A stretch of DNA of 64,000 nt from Mycobacterium sp. AZCC_0083 (GTDB lineage Bacteria; Actinomycetota; Actinomycetes; Mycobacteriales; Mycobacteriaceae). The notes under the pieces were generated by a model, which made no database searches, had not been told where the DNA came from, and worked only from the letters and a program-made list of their open reading frames with translations. The position numbers and the translations under genes were made by a program. This document shows, in pieces, positions 32,070-40,005 of the stretch. Location: contig NZ_JACHGP010000001.1 in the NCBI RefSeq assembly GCF_014202335.1, positions 295,804 through 359,803 of the forward strand, written 5' to 3'. The stretch's first letter is position 1; each line of letters opens with the position of its first letter.

Positions 32070-33355
32070 GCCGGACTCTTGCCGTCACGCGCCGTGATCT
32101 TGCCGCGCAACATCGTCAACGTCACCGTGGCGGGCAGCGTCATGGACTCGAACGGCGTGTTGTCCGAACGGCTGGCGAGCTCAGCTCCGGTGACCGTCCA
32201 CGAGGCGTCGGGGTCGACCACAGTCAGGTTGGCCGGCTCACCGACCTCCAACGGGCGGCCCTGATCCGGCAGCCCGACGATGCGGGCCGGTGCCTCGCTC
32301 ATCACGCGCGCGACGTCGCGCCAGGTCAACAATCCGGTCAGCACCATGGTCTCGACGACCACCGACAGTGCCGTCTGCAGTCCAAGCATTCCTGGGCGGG
32401 CCGCGGCGAACTCGCACATCTTCTCGTGTTCGGCGTGCGGGGCGTGGTCCGTGGCGACGCAATCGATGATGCCGTCGGCCAGCGCTTGGCGCAGCGCCTG
32501 CGCGTCGCCGGCCTCTCGCAGCGGCGGGGTCACCCGGTTGCGGCCGTCATAGCTGGCCAGTCGCGAATCGTCGAGCAGAAGGTGGTGCGGGGTGACCTCG
32601 GCGGTGATCGAGATGCCTTGTCCCTTGGCCCATTTCACCAGTTCGACGGTGCCCGCGGTCGACGCGTGACAGATGTGCACCCGCGCCCCCGCATCACGGG
32701 CGAGCAATGCGTCGCGGGCGACGATCGACTCTTCCGCTGCACGCGGCCAGCCAGACAGGCCGAGCCGCGCGGCGTTGGGGCCCTCGTGCGCGACGGCGCC
32801 GACGGTCAGCCGCGGCTCCTCGGCGTGCTGGGCGATCAGCACGCCGATTCCGGTGGCGTACTCGAGGGCGCGGCGCATCACCAGCGGGTCGTGCACGCAG
32901 ATGCCGTCGTCGGAGAACATCTTCACCCGCCCGACCCCGGCGGCCATCAGCCCCATCTCGGTGAGCTGGGTCCCCGCCAGACCCACGGTGACGGCGCCGA
33001 CCGGGTGGACGTCGACCAGTCCGACCTCCTGGCCGCGGTACCAGACGTGGTCGGTGACCACTGCGGTGTCGGCTACCGGGTTGGTGTTGGCCATCGCGAA
33101 CACCGCGGTGAATCCACCCAGTGCTGCTGCCGCCGAACCAGTTTCGATGTCCTCGGCGTACTCCCGGCCAGGTTCGCGCAGGTGCGTGTGCAGGTCGACG
33201 AACCCCGGCAGCAGCACCTGCCCCGTGGCGTCGATGACGTCGGCCATGTCGGGCACGGTCAGGCCGGGTCCGATCGCTTCGATCTGACCGTCGGAGACCA
33301 GGACGTCGACGGCTTTGCCCTCACCGTAGAGCCGCACGTTGCGGATCATGATCAT
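32066..33355 (-). CDS. pyrC: dihydroorotase
   Basis: Cyclises carbamoyl aspartate to dihydroorotate. The 429-aa amidohydrolase has the metal-binding HxH in [13 protein letters not shown] (near residue 60), the HICHASTAG strand with a ligand His, [11 protein letters not shown] and the catalytic Asp in ATDHAPH. The ATG at 33355 overlaps the pyrB stop (ATGA); a second ATG two codons on is also possible. It is the type I, non-fused form usual in actinobacteria. Confidence 0.96.
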   Translation of the reverse strand: MIMIRNVRLYGEGKAVDVLVSDGQIEAIGPGLTVPDMADVIDATGQVLLPGFVDLHTHLREPGREYAEDIETGSAAAALGGFTAVFAMANTNPVADTAVVTDHVWYRGQEVGLVDVHPVGAVTVGLAGTQLTEMGLMAAGVGRVKMFSDDGICVHDPLVMRRALEYATGIGVLIAQHAEEPRLTVGAVAHEGPNAARLGLSGWPRAAEESIVARDALLARDAGARVHICHASTAGTVELVKWAKGQGISITAEVTPHHLLLDDSRLASYDGRNRVTPPLREAGDAQALRQALADGIIDCVATDHAPHAEHEKMCEFAAARPGMLGLQTALSVVVETMVLTGLLTWRDVARVMSEAPARIVGLPDQGRPLEVGEPANLTVVDPDASWTVTGAELASRSDNTPFESMTLPATVTLTMLRGKITARDGKSPA

Positions 33356-34308
33356 GCGCTGATCGCCTCCCGTCCGGCACCGACCAGCAAGTGGAAGAGC
33401 ACCGCCATCCGCACGTGTACACCATTGGAAACCTGTTGCAGGACTGCCGATTGCGACGAGTCGGCCACCGACGACGAGATCTCCATGCCGCGCAACATCG
33501 GCCCGGGATGCAGCACCACCGCGTCGCCCGACAACTGCGCCAGACGCTTCTGCGAGAGCCCGTAGAGCACCGAGTACTCCCGGGCGGACGGGAAGAAGCC
33601 GCCGTTCATCCGCTCGGCCTGCACCCGCAACATCAACACCGCGTCGGCGGCGGGCAGTTCGGCGTCGAGGTCCTGCGACACCGTCACCGGCCAGCTGGAC
33701 ACGCCGACCGGGAGCAGCGTCGGCGGGGCGACCAGCACCACCTCCGCGCCGAGTGTGGACAGCAGCAAGACGTTCGAGCGGGCCACCCGGCTGTGCAGGA
33801 TGTCGCCGACGATGACGACCCGCTTGCCGTCGATGCTGCCCAGCCGCTGCCGGATGGTCAGCGCGTCGAGAAGCGCCTGCGTCGGATGCTCGTGGGTGCC
33901 ATCGCCTGCGTTGATCACGCTGGGTCCGCCCCCGTTGGGTTCCGCAGTCCACTCCGCAAGTTGTTGTGCTGCACCGGATGCCGGATGCCGGATGATCAGC
34001 GCGTCGGCGCCGGCTGCTCGCAGGGTCAGCGCGGTGTCCCGCAGCGACTCCCCCTTGGACACCGACGAACTCGACGCGCTGACGTTGATCACGTCGCCGC
34101 TCATCCACTTGCCCGCGACCTCGAAGGACACCCGGGTGCGGGTGGAGTTCTCGTAGAACATCGTGATCACCGTGCGGCCGCGCAGCGTCGGGAGTTTCTT
34201 GACCTCGCGGCCGACGAGGGCTTCGCGGAACCGGTCGGCGTCGTCCAAGATCGCGGTCGCCTCGCCTCTGGTCAGGTCTGCTGCCGAGAGGAGATGTCGG
34301 GTGCTCAT
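33352..34308 (-). CDS. pyrB: aspartate carbamoyltransferase catalytic subunit
   Basis: Joins carbamoyl phosphate and aspartate, the committed step of pyrimidine synthesis. The 318-aa protein has the carbamoyl-phosphate loop [13 protein letters not shown] near residue 48, the [10 protein letters not shown] segment, and [13 protein letters not shown] near the C-terminus. The ATG at 34308 was selected because AGGTGGAG lies 2-3 nt upstream; an in-frame start at 34335 adds residues outside the family. It lies 31 nt after pyrR; no pyrI regulatory subunit is present, as expected in mycobacteria. Confidence 0.96.
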   Translation of the reverse strand: MSTRHLLSAADLTRGEATAILDDADRFREALVGREVKKLPTLRGRTVITMFYENSTRTRVSFEVAGKWMSGDVINVSASSSSVSKGESLRDTALTLRAAGADALIIRHPASGAAQQLAEWTAEPNGGGPSVINAGDGTHEHPTQALLDALTIRQRLGSIDGKRVVIVGDILHSRVARSNVLLLSTLGAEVVLVAPPTLLPVGVSSWPVTVSQDLDAELPAADAVLMLRVQAERMNGGFFPSAREYSVLYGLSQKRLAQLSGDAVVLHPGPMLRGMEISSSVADSSQSAVLQQVSNGVHVRMAVLFHLLVGAGREAISA

Positions 34309-34339
34309 AGCTCCACCTGTCTGCTCTTCGCGCAAGCGC

Positions 34340-34912
34340 TCATCGCTGAGGTCCGCCGTACGACGCGATCAGCACGCCATCGCGGCCGTCATGCTCGGTC
34401 AACAGAACCTTGATGTTGTCGCTGCGGGAGGTCGGTACGTTCTTGCCGACGTAGTCCGCACGTAGCGGCAGTTCGCGGTGGCCGCGGTCGACGAGGGCGG
34501 CCAGTTGCACCGACCGCGGCCGGCCGATGTCACGCAGTGCGTCGAGTGCGGCGCGCACGGTGCGACCGGAGTACAGGACGTCGTCGACGAGCACCACCAC
34601 CGCGTCGTCGACACCGCCGTCGGGAATCGACGTGTCCTCCAGCGGTCGGGGCGGCTTGATGTTCAGGTCGTCGCGGTAGAGCGTGATGTCCAGTGCGCCG
34701 GAAGGCACCGTCACACCGGCGAAGTCGGTGATGTTGCGTGCCAGCCGGGCGGCAAGCGTGACACCGCGGGTGGGGATGCCGAGCAGGACCACGTGCGGCG
34801 CTTCGGGGCCGTCCAACGCGGTCTTCTCGATGATCTGATGCGCGATGCGCGAGATGGTCCGGCCTACGTCGGCGGCGGACATCAATTCCCGGTCGGGGCT
34901 GGGGGCAGCCAA
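34340..34912 (-). CDS. pyrR: pyr operon RNA-binding regulator / uracil phosphoribosyltransferase
   Basis: PyrR binds pyr mRNA when UMP is abundant and has phosphoribosyltransferase activity. The 190-aa form begins [20 protein letters not shown], similar to the M. tuberculosis N-terminus, and carries the PRPP loop [21 protein letters not shown] near residue 105. I chose the TTG at 34912 because the strong AAGGAGG at 34930-34924 lies 11 nt upstream and the length then fits the family (193 aa); an ATG at 34981 would place that site inside the gene. It heads the operon. Confidence 0.88.
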   Translation of the reverse strand: MAAPSPDRELMSAADVGRTISRIAHQIIEKTALDGPEAPHVVLLGIPTRGVTLAARLARNITDFAGVTVPSGALDITLYRDDLNIKPPRPLEDTSIPDGGVDDAVVVLVDDVLYSGRTVRAALDALRDIGRPRSVQLAALVDRGHRELPLRADYVGKNVPTSRSDNIKVLLTEHDGRDGVLIASYGGPQR

Positions 34913-34923
34913 GATGACCTGGA

Positions 34924-34961
34924 CCTCCTTCTCCGCCTCTCTGGACGGATCGTTAAAGGAC
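34924..34961 (-). promoter_or_regulatory. PyrR-binding RNA hairpin overlapping the pyrR ribosome binding site
   Basis: On the transcript, the sequence GTCCAGAGAGGC (34946-34935) matches the PyrR-binding loop known from pyr attenuators. It sits in a stem: TCCTT at 34960-34956 can pair with AAGGA at 34930-34926, and CCG with CGG closes the upper stem. The lower strand is the Shine-Dalgarno of pyrR, so PyrR binding would hide it. This is translational repression, as established for M. smegmatis, rather than attenuation; I see no terminator. Confidence 0.85.
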
Positions 34962-34976
34962 GTCGAACTGCGGGGC

Positions 34977-34982
34977 AGCATA
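34977..34982 (-). promoter_or_regulatory. -10 box for the pyr operon
   Basis: TATGCT on the minus strand fits TANNNT, preceded by TGC as an extended -10. It would start transcription near 34970, giving a leader of about 58 nt that contains the whole PyrR-binding hairpin. A TACGCT for the divergent methyltransferase lies only 12 bp away. Confidence 0.55.
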
Positions 34983-34993
34983 GCACCGCGCGC

Positions 34994-34999
34994 TACGCT
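34994..34999 (+). promoter_or_regulatory. -10 box of a probable leaderless promoter, methyltransferase
   Basis: TACGCT is followed after 7 nt by the ATG at 35007, and no Shine-Dalgarno lies between, as expected for a leaderless transcript. Confidence 0.55.
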
Positions 35000-35006
35000 G
35001 GCGGAA

Positions 35007-35657
35007 ATGACAGGTCCGACGTCCTCCCCCAACGTTCCCGAGTTCGACTTCGACGCCCTCTACCGCGGGGAGAGCCCCGCCGCAGGCATGCCTGCGATCA
35101 CCACTCCACCGTGGGATACCAAGGCTCCCAAGGAGACTGTGATCGGCTGGCAAGCAGCGGGACTGGTCCGCGGCGAGGTGCTCGACATCGGCTGCGGGCT
35201 CGGCGACAACGCCATCTACCTGGCCAAGCAGGGGCACTCGGTCACCGGATTGGACATCTCCCCGACCGCCCTGGTCACCGCAAGGGAGCGCGCCGTTGAC
35301 GCCGGCGTCGACGTCCGGTTTGCCGTGGCCGACGCCACGACGCTCGACGGCTACACCGACGCCTTCGACACCGTCATCGACAGCGGGATGTACCACTGCC
35401 TGGACGACGACGCGAAGCGCAGCTATGCGACGGCCGTGCACCGGGCTACCCGCCCCGGCGCCAGGCTGCTGCTCAGCGCGTTCTCCGACGCCAACGCGCA
35501 GGGCCAGGAATGGCCCCGCCCGATGGTGTCCGAGCAGACGCTGCGGGACACTCTCGGCGACGCCGGCTGGGAGTTCACGTCGCTGGGCTCGGAGACCGTG
35601 TCACTGTCCCCCGACGACGTCGCGACGTTCTGGCTGCTGCAGGCCGAACGCCGCTGA
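35007..35657 (+). CDS. class I SAM-dependent methyltransferase
   Basis: A 216-aa methyltransferase with motif [17 protein letters not shown] near residue 57, the acidic end of strand 2 [18 protein letters not shown] for the adenine pocket and [16 protein letters not shown] for motif IV. The acceptor substrate cannot be told; such proteins include thiopurine- and tellurite-type methyltransferases. It is divergent from pyrR and resembles the position of Rv1377c. A possible leaderless promoter precedes it; the downstream serine hydrolase begins 13 nt after its stop. Confidence 0.85.
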   Translation: MTGPTSSPNVPEFDFDALYRGESPAAGMPAITTPPWDTKAPKETVIGWQAAGLVRGEVLDIGCGLGDNAIYLAKQGHSVTGLDISPTALVTARERAVDAGVDVRFAVADATTLDGYTDAFDTVIDSGMYHCLDDDAKRSYATAVHRATRPGARLLLSAFSDANAQGQEWPRPMVSEQTLRDTLGDAGWEFTSLGSETVSLSPDDVATFWLLQAERR

Positions 35658-35658
35658 G

Positions 35659-35664
35659 TACGCT
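35659..35664 (+). promoter_or_regulatory. -10 box of a probable leaderless promoter, serine hydrolase
   Basis: TACGCT begins 1 nt after the methyltransferase stop codon and lies 6 nt before the GTG at 35671. The match in sequence and spacing to the box before the methyltransferase suggests independent leaderless transcription. Confidence 0.45.
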
Positions 35665-35670
35665 TGCCAG

Positions 35671-36879
35671 GTGAATCTCGACGGCAACCAGGCGTCCATC
35701 CGCGAGGTGATCGACGCGGGTCTGCTCGCAGGTGCGGTCACCCTGGTGTGGCAGGGCGGCAAGGTGTTGCAGGTCGGCGAACTCGGCCACCGCGACGTCA
35801 ACGCCAGCTCGCCGATGCAGCGCGACACCATCTTCCGGATTGCGTCGATGAGCAAGCCCGTGACGGTGGCCGCCGCGATGGCGCTGGCCGAGGAGGGCAA
35901 GTTCGCACTGGGCGATGCGGTGGCGCCGTATCTGCCCGAGATTGCCGACCTGCGGGTGATGGCCGACCCGGCCGGGCCGCTGGACAAGACCGTGCAGCTG
36001 CAACGGCCGATCACGTTCGACGACCTGATGACGCATCGCAGCGGCCTGGCGTACGCATTCTCGGTCGGCCCGCCGCTGAGCCGGGCCTACGGCAAGCTGA
36101 TGTTCCGACAGGATCAGGACCGCTGGCTGGCCGAGCTCGCCCGGTTGCCACTGGCCCATCAGCCCGGCGATCACCTCACCTACAGCCACGCCACCGACGT
36201 GCTGGGCATCGCGGTGTCGCGGATCGAGGGCAAGCCGCTAGCCGACGTGTTGACCGAGCGCATCTTCGGGCCGCTCGGCATGACCTCGAGCGGATTCTCG
36301 GTCAGCCACGAGGGGCGCCGTCGGGCAGCGACGATGTACAAGCTGGACGAGCAGAACACGTTGCGCGACGACGTCATGGGCCCAGCGCCGGTGGTACCGC
36401 CGACGTTCTGCGCGGGCGGCGCCGGGCTCTGGTCGACGGCCGACGACTACCTCGCCTTCATCCGCATGCTGCTCGGGAACGGCACCGTCGACGGGGTTCG
36501 CGTGTTGTCGGAGGAGTCGGTCCGCTTGATGCGCACCGACCGGTTGACCGACGAGCAGATGAAGTTCCCGTTCCTTGGCATGCCGTTCTGGCGTGGCCGC
36601 GGCTTCGGGCTGAACTTGTCGGTGGTCACCGATCCGGCGCAGTCACGCCAGCTGTTCGGGCCAGGCGGGTTGGGCACGTTCAGTTGGCCCGGCGCCTACG
36701 GGACGTGGTGGCAGGCCGACCCGTCGGCGGACCTGATCATGCTGTACCTCATCCAGAACCATCCGGATCTGAGCCCCGACGCTGCCGCCGCTGCGGTGGC
36801 TGGCAATACGGCGCTGGCCAAGCTGCAGGCCGCCCAGCCCCGGTTCGTCCGTCGCACCTACGACGCGCTGGAGCTCTGA
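35671..36879 (+). CDS. beta-lactamase-related serine hydrolase (class C / esterase fold)
   Basis: A 402-aa cytosolic-looking enzyme (no signal peptide). The nucleophile motif SMSK at residues 59-62 follows RDTIFRIA, and YSH near residue 172 (in HLTYSHATDVLG) replaces the YxN of class C beta-lactamases. The family mostly comprises esterases, transesterases and D-aminopeptidases, so antibiotic hydrolysis is not implied. C-terminal FGPGGLGTFSWPGAYGTWWQADP is typical of the LovD/EstB group. Mycobacterial relatives include LipP-type proteins and Rv1367c. Confidence 0.88.
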   Translation: MNLDGNQASIREVIDAGLLAGAVTLVWQGGKVLQVGELGHRDVNASSPMQRDTIFRIASMSKPVTVAAAMALAEEGKFALGDAVAPYLPEIADLRVMADPAGPLDKTVQLQRPITFDDLMTHRSGLAYAFSVGPPLSRAYGKLMFRQDQDRWLAELARLPLAHQPGDHLTYSHATDVLGIAVSRIEGKPLADVLTERIFGPLGMTSSGFSVSHEGRRRAATMYKLDEQNTLRDDVMGPAPVVPPTFCAGGAGLWSTADDYLAFIRMLLGNGTVDGVRVLSEESVRLMRTDRLTDEQMKFPFLGMPFWRGRGFGLNLSVVTDPAQSRQLFGPGGLGTFSWPGAYGTWWQADPSADLIMLYLIQNHPDLSPDAAAAAVAGNTALAKLQAAQPRFVRRTYDALEL

Positions 36880-37256
36880 GCCCACACCCCCGCGCCGAGG
36901 CTGCGGGGAGAACGTCCCAAAGGCCGATTGCGCGATCTCACAGCAGTTTCGGCGCTTGCGGCACGTAGCGCAGTGTCCTCGACGCGGATGACGGTGTCGA
37001 TGCGACCGAACCTGTCCCGCACCTGCTCGGTCACGCGGTTCCACTGGCGTTGGTCGGTCATGTCGGCCGCGATGGCCAAGACCCGATCGGCGGGGTAGCC
37101 GTGCATCACCCTGACCACGCCGCCGGGGTGGCGACCGATGACCGCGACCCTGCATCCGTCGGCCAGCAGCTTGCGTGCCATCCGGTACCCGGAATCGGTG
37201 TCGCCGTCCAGCACGAGGACGACAGTGGTTGTGGTGTCAGCTGTCTCGCGATCCAT
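36858..37256 (-). pseudogene. short-chain dehydrogenase N-terminal fragment
   Basis: About 132 residues beginning MDRETADTTTTVVLVLDGDTDSGYRMARKL. The first 100 residues look like the NAD(P)-binding half of an SDR (LVLDGDTDSGYRMA for the glycine loop, RVAVIGRH, DMTDQRQWNRVTEQV, FGRIDTVI). The NNAG, YxxxK and substrate domain are missing, and the tail becomes arginine/serine-rich and overlaps the end of the serine hydrolase antisense. It is probably the stub of a deleted gene. A short functional protein is possible but unlikely. Confidence 0.55.
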
Positions 37257-37318
37257 GACATCAGTCAACGCCCGCGATCTGGGTGCGCCATGTGCACGAG
37301 TTGTGCGGCGGGCAGGAG

Positions 37319-37855
37319 TTACCCGGTTCGCGCCTGCGACAGTTCGCGACTGCGGCGGCGGTGTATCGCCACGCCTGCGCCGACGATGACCGCCGCCGAG
37401 ATCGCCGACAACAGGATCGACGACTGCTGTCCGGGATCGAAGGCCATCAGGACGAGGATCACGACGATGCCGACGACGGTGGCGGTGGTCAGGTACGGGA
37501 ACAGCCACATCTTCACTGGGGCCTGCTCCCCCTCTGCGCGCATCTTGCGGCCGAGAACCAGCTGGCTCGAGGCGATGGCGAGGTAGACGAACAACGCGAC
37601 CGCGCCGCTGGTCGCCAGGAGATAGCCGAAGATCTTCTCCGGCAACAGGTAATTGCCGATGACGGCGACGAAACCAACCACCATCGACGCGAGCACGGCC
37701 ACCCACGGGGCACCGTTGCGCGCGACCTTGCGCACCACCTGGGGCGCGTCCCGGCGCGTCGCCAGCGAGAACAGCATTCGGGACGCGGTGTACAGGGCGG
37801 AGTTCAGGCACGACGCCACCGCGGTCAGGATCACTATGTCCATGATCGACGGTCG
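37319..37855 (-). pseudogene. amino-acid/GABA-type permease, 5'-truncated remnant
   Basis: About 175 C-terminal residues of an APC-superfamily permease (usual length 450-500). IMDIVILTAVASCLNSALYT and ASRMLFSLATRRDAPQVV are the conserved region around helix 8, followed by four more membrane helices (AVLASMVVGFVAVIGNYLL, YLLATSGAVALFVYLAIAS, VVGIVVILVLMAF, ILLSAISAAVIVGAGVAI). Everything before helix 8 is absent: the sequence changes at about 37850 into the 5' side of a flavin monooxygenase on the other strand. No start codon context is retained, so the product is non-functional. Confidence 0.8.
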
Positions 37856-38943
37856 ACCTGCGCGGTGCAGGACGCGGAGTCGTCGAGCGCATGGGGCTGT
37901 TTGATCAGATGGTCGACCGCTCCCTCCCGCAGCGCGGCATCGCATGGGTCCGCGCCGACGGCAGCCGCCGCGCGGAAATGCCCGTCGAGGCGTTCGACGG
38001 CAACGGTGTCGTGTCGAAGCTGGAGATCCTGCGCGGCGATCTGGTCGACGTGCTCGATCAGGCCACCAAGGACACCGTCGAGTATCGATTCGATTCCCGG
38101 ATCGAGGAGCTCGTCCAGAACGACGACGGGGTCGAGGCCACCCTGTCCGACGGGACGACCGTGCATGCGGACCTCGTCGTGGGTGCCGATGGACCACATT
38201 CGGCAGTGCGGCGTCTGATGTTCGGCCCCGAGGAACAGTTCATCAAGCCACTGGGCGGCTACAACGCGTGGTTCACCGCACCGGACACCGCCGGGCTGGA
38301 CGGCTGGTACCTGATGTACCAGGCAGCCGGCGGACTGAACGCGTCGCTGCGCCCGTCGCACGATCCGGCAATCGCCAAGGCCGGGTTGGCATTCCGGTCC
38401 GAGCCATTGACCTATGACCGCCGCGATCTCGATGCACAACGACAGCTGCTCGTCGACCGATTCGCCGGCGCCGGCTGGCATTCCGACGCACTGTTGGCCG
38501 CCGCCCTTGAGGCCGACGACTTCTACTTCGACGCCTTCGCCCAGGTTCACATGGACTCGTGGTCGCGGGGTCGGGTGACCCTGTGCGGCGACGCTGGCTA
38601 CTGCGCGTCACCGCTGTCCGGCATGGGCACCAGCCTCGCGTTGGTGGGCACCTACCTCCTTGCCGGAGAACTGGGCCCCGCGCCGGACGCGTTGAGTTCC
38701 GAGCACCTTGACGGCGCGCTGGCCAGGTATGACCGACTGATGCGGCCCTACGTCGACAAGTGCCAGGATCTCCCATCGGGGGTCGACGGCTACGCGCCGA
38801 AGTCCAAGTCGGACATCGCAATTACCGCGCAGGTGATGAAGTGGATGCAGCGCTGGCCGTTCCGCAGCCTCGCCGCGAAGAAGTTCTTCACGACCGCTGA
38901 TTCGATCGAATTGCCGGGCTACGCAGGCACTCCAGCTCGGTAA
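37846..38943 (+). pseudogene. PHBH-type FAD monooxygenase, 5'-truncated
   Basis: A FAD-dependent hydroxylase missing its first 40-50 residues, which hold the GxGxxG FAD-binding loop. Homology begins at VDLRGAGRGVVERMGLFDQM (from 37852), before the first available ATG at 37891, and runs through LVVGADGPHSAVRR and the second FAD motif GRVTLCGDAGYCASPLSGMGTSLAL to the natural C-terminus. Without the Rossmann loop the protein should not bind FAD. The missing part and the missing half of the divergent permease were removed by one deletion. Confidence 0.8.
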
Positions 38944-38947
38944 CGAC

Positions 38948-39116
38948 TCACATCGAACGCGCCAGCCCCCCGGCCGAACTGCAGCAGACATTGCACGTGG
39001 GCCACATGATCAGCCGCCTGCCGACCCGTCGGATTCCCCACGGGACATGATGAGCGACGTGATCGCCGCGAAGTCCACCACCGAGCGGAGCTGGTCCAGC
39101 GCCAGCTCCGAGTCAC
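38948..39116 (-). pseudogene. degenerate, internally deleted copy of the 42712-43251 gene
   Basis: Three blocks match the intact gene in order and strand: 38948-39004 matches its 3' end including the stop (product LQFGRG), 39001-39023 is an identical 23-bp match to 43032-43054, and 39044-39116 matches 43116-43188. The pieces between (about 260 and 60 bp) are deleted. The frame is broken, so it is a relic of a duplication. Confidence 0.85.
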
Positions 39117-39623
39117 TTGCGCGACAACGACGCAGCAGCTCACAGTCCGCATCGAACCCAAGTACCGCCGCTCGTCGCGCCCCACTTGGCTACCGACAGT
39201 CGATGCCGCCGTTGCCGTCACTACCAGGGCCACCGCCGGACCCCCTCCCACCTGTTCGATGCGGGTAGGCCTCGACGTCGACCCGTCACGTTGCAGTGGC
39301 GTCTGACATCGTCGGTCGAGAAGTACGTAGCGATATGAGTAGAGGGATACTCATATTCGAAGATTGGAATTGACGACCACGGCAAATCATTCATGGCGCC
39401 CGTTCGCAATCGGTTCACGTCGTCCTGTCGGGGACATCTTCCGAAATGCAGCGTCAATCCAGCGTCAATCAATGACCCGGCAGTAGCCGGACCACGACCA
39501 TCAGATCTGCGCAGCTACCCGAGAACCGGGGTACGCGATGCCGGCGGGTGGCCGTAGGTCGTTCCCCGTATGCTCGGCGAACCAGCCATCGCCTATGACG
39601 GCACCGCGCTACCGCACTGCACT
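39117..39623. other. 507-bp region with no recognisable gene
   Basis: Between the pseudogene and the next small fragment I see no coding sequence on either strand. A modest AT-rich patch (39325-39400, with GAGTAGAGGGATACTC around 39338) stands out. It looks like decayed DNA within a degraded block. Confidence 0.5.
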
Positions 39624-39939
39624 ATGCCCGATTCGATCGACTTGCCGGACTACGCAAGCCCTCTCGTTCGGTGACCAGCGCACCGGATTCAACCGCGGAA
39701 CCCCCATCAGGAGACTCCTCGCACTCGCCGCGCACCCGCTCCTGCGCGGCGAGGAGCTTCGCCTCGGCGATGCGGAAGATGCCCTCCAGGGCGACGTCTT
39801 CAACGCCGAGATACTCGGCAACCATCTCGAGTGCGACACCTGCGTCGCGCAGTCTCAACGCCAGCGAGTATGCCAACGGGAGTCGCCGAAGGGCGTGCTC
39901 GCGTGCGAGGAGTTCATCGACCACCCGACCAGCGTGCAT
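39622..39939 (-). CDS. small protein with helix-turn-helix-like segment, unknown
   Basis: A 105-aa frame. Residues 10-65, LAREHALRRLPLAYSLALRL then RDAGVALEMVAEYLGVEDVALEGIFRIAEAKLLAAQ, have the helical pattern of a sigma-region-4-like or HTH unit, and the composition is clearly protein-like. The last 40 residues are polar and lie antisense to the monooxygenase relic, so the gene may have been extended or cut there. The ATG at 39939 has only a weak GTGAG upstream. It is close to the LuxR-type gene and on the same strand. Confidence 0.5.
   Translation of the reverse strand: MHAGRVVDELLAREHALRRLPLAYSLALRLRDAGVALEMVAEYLGVEDVALEGIFRIAEAKLLAAQERVRGECEESPDGGSAVESGALVTEREGLRSPASRSNRA
39624..39674 (+). 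pseudogene. 17-codon tail of a second flavin monooxygenase copy
   Basis: The frame reads PDSIDLPDYASPLVR then stop, closely matching the DSIELPGYAGTPAR end of the monooxygenase at 38943. No similarity continues upstream. It is too short for certainty but, beside another duplicated relic, it fits the remains of a duplicated segment. Confidence 0.5.
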
Positions 39940-40005
39940 CGGTGTCGCTCACATCGACTGAGTACACCACTACTCAATATCGTCACCACCGCAGAGCAGG
40001 TGCAC

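Noticed and set aside
35671..36879. Beta-lactamase conferring resistance
   Set aside because: The SxxK and YSH motifs fit the wide esterase/peptidase group and there is no export signal, so a resistance claim is unsupported.
36858..40005. Prophage or integrative element
   Set aside because: No integrase, transposase, attachment repeats or phage structural genes; the content is truncated metabolic genes and duplication relics.
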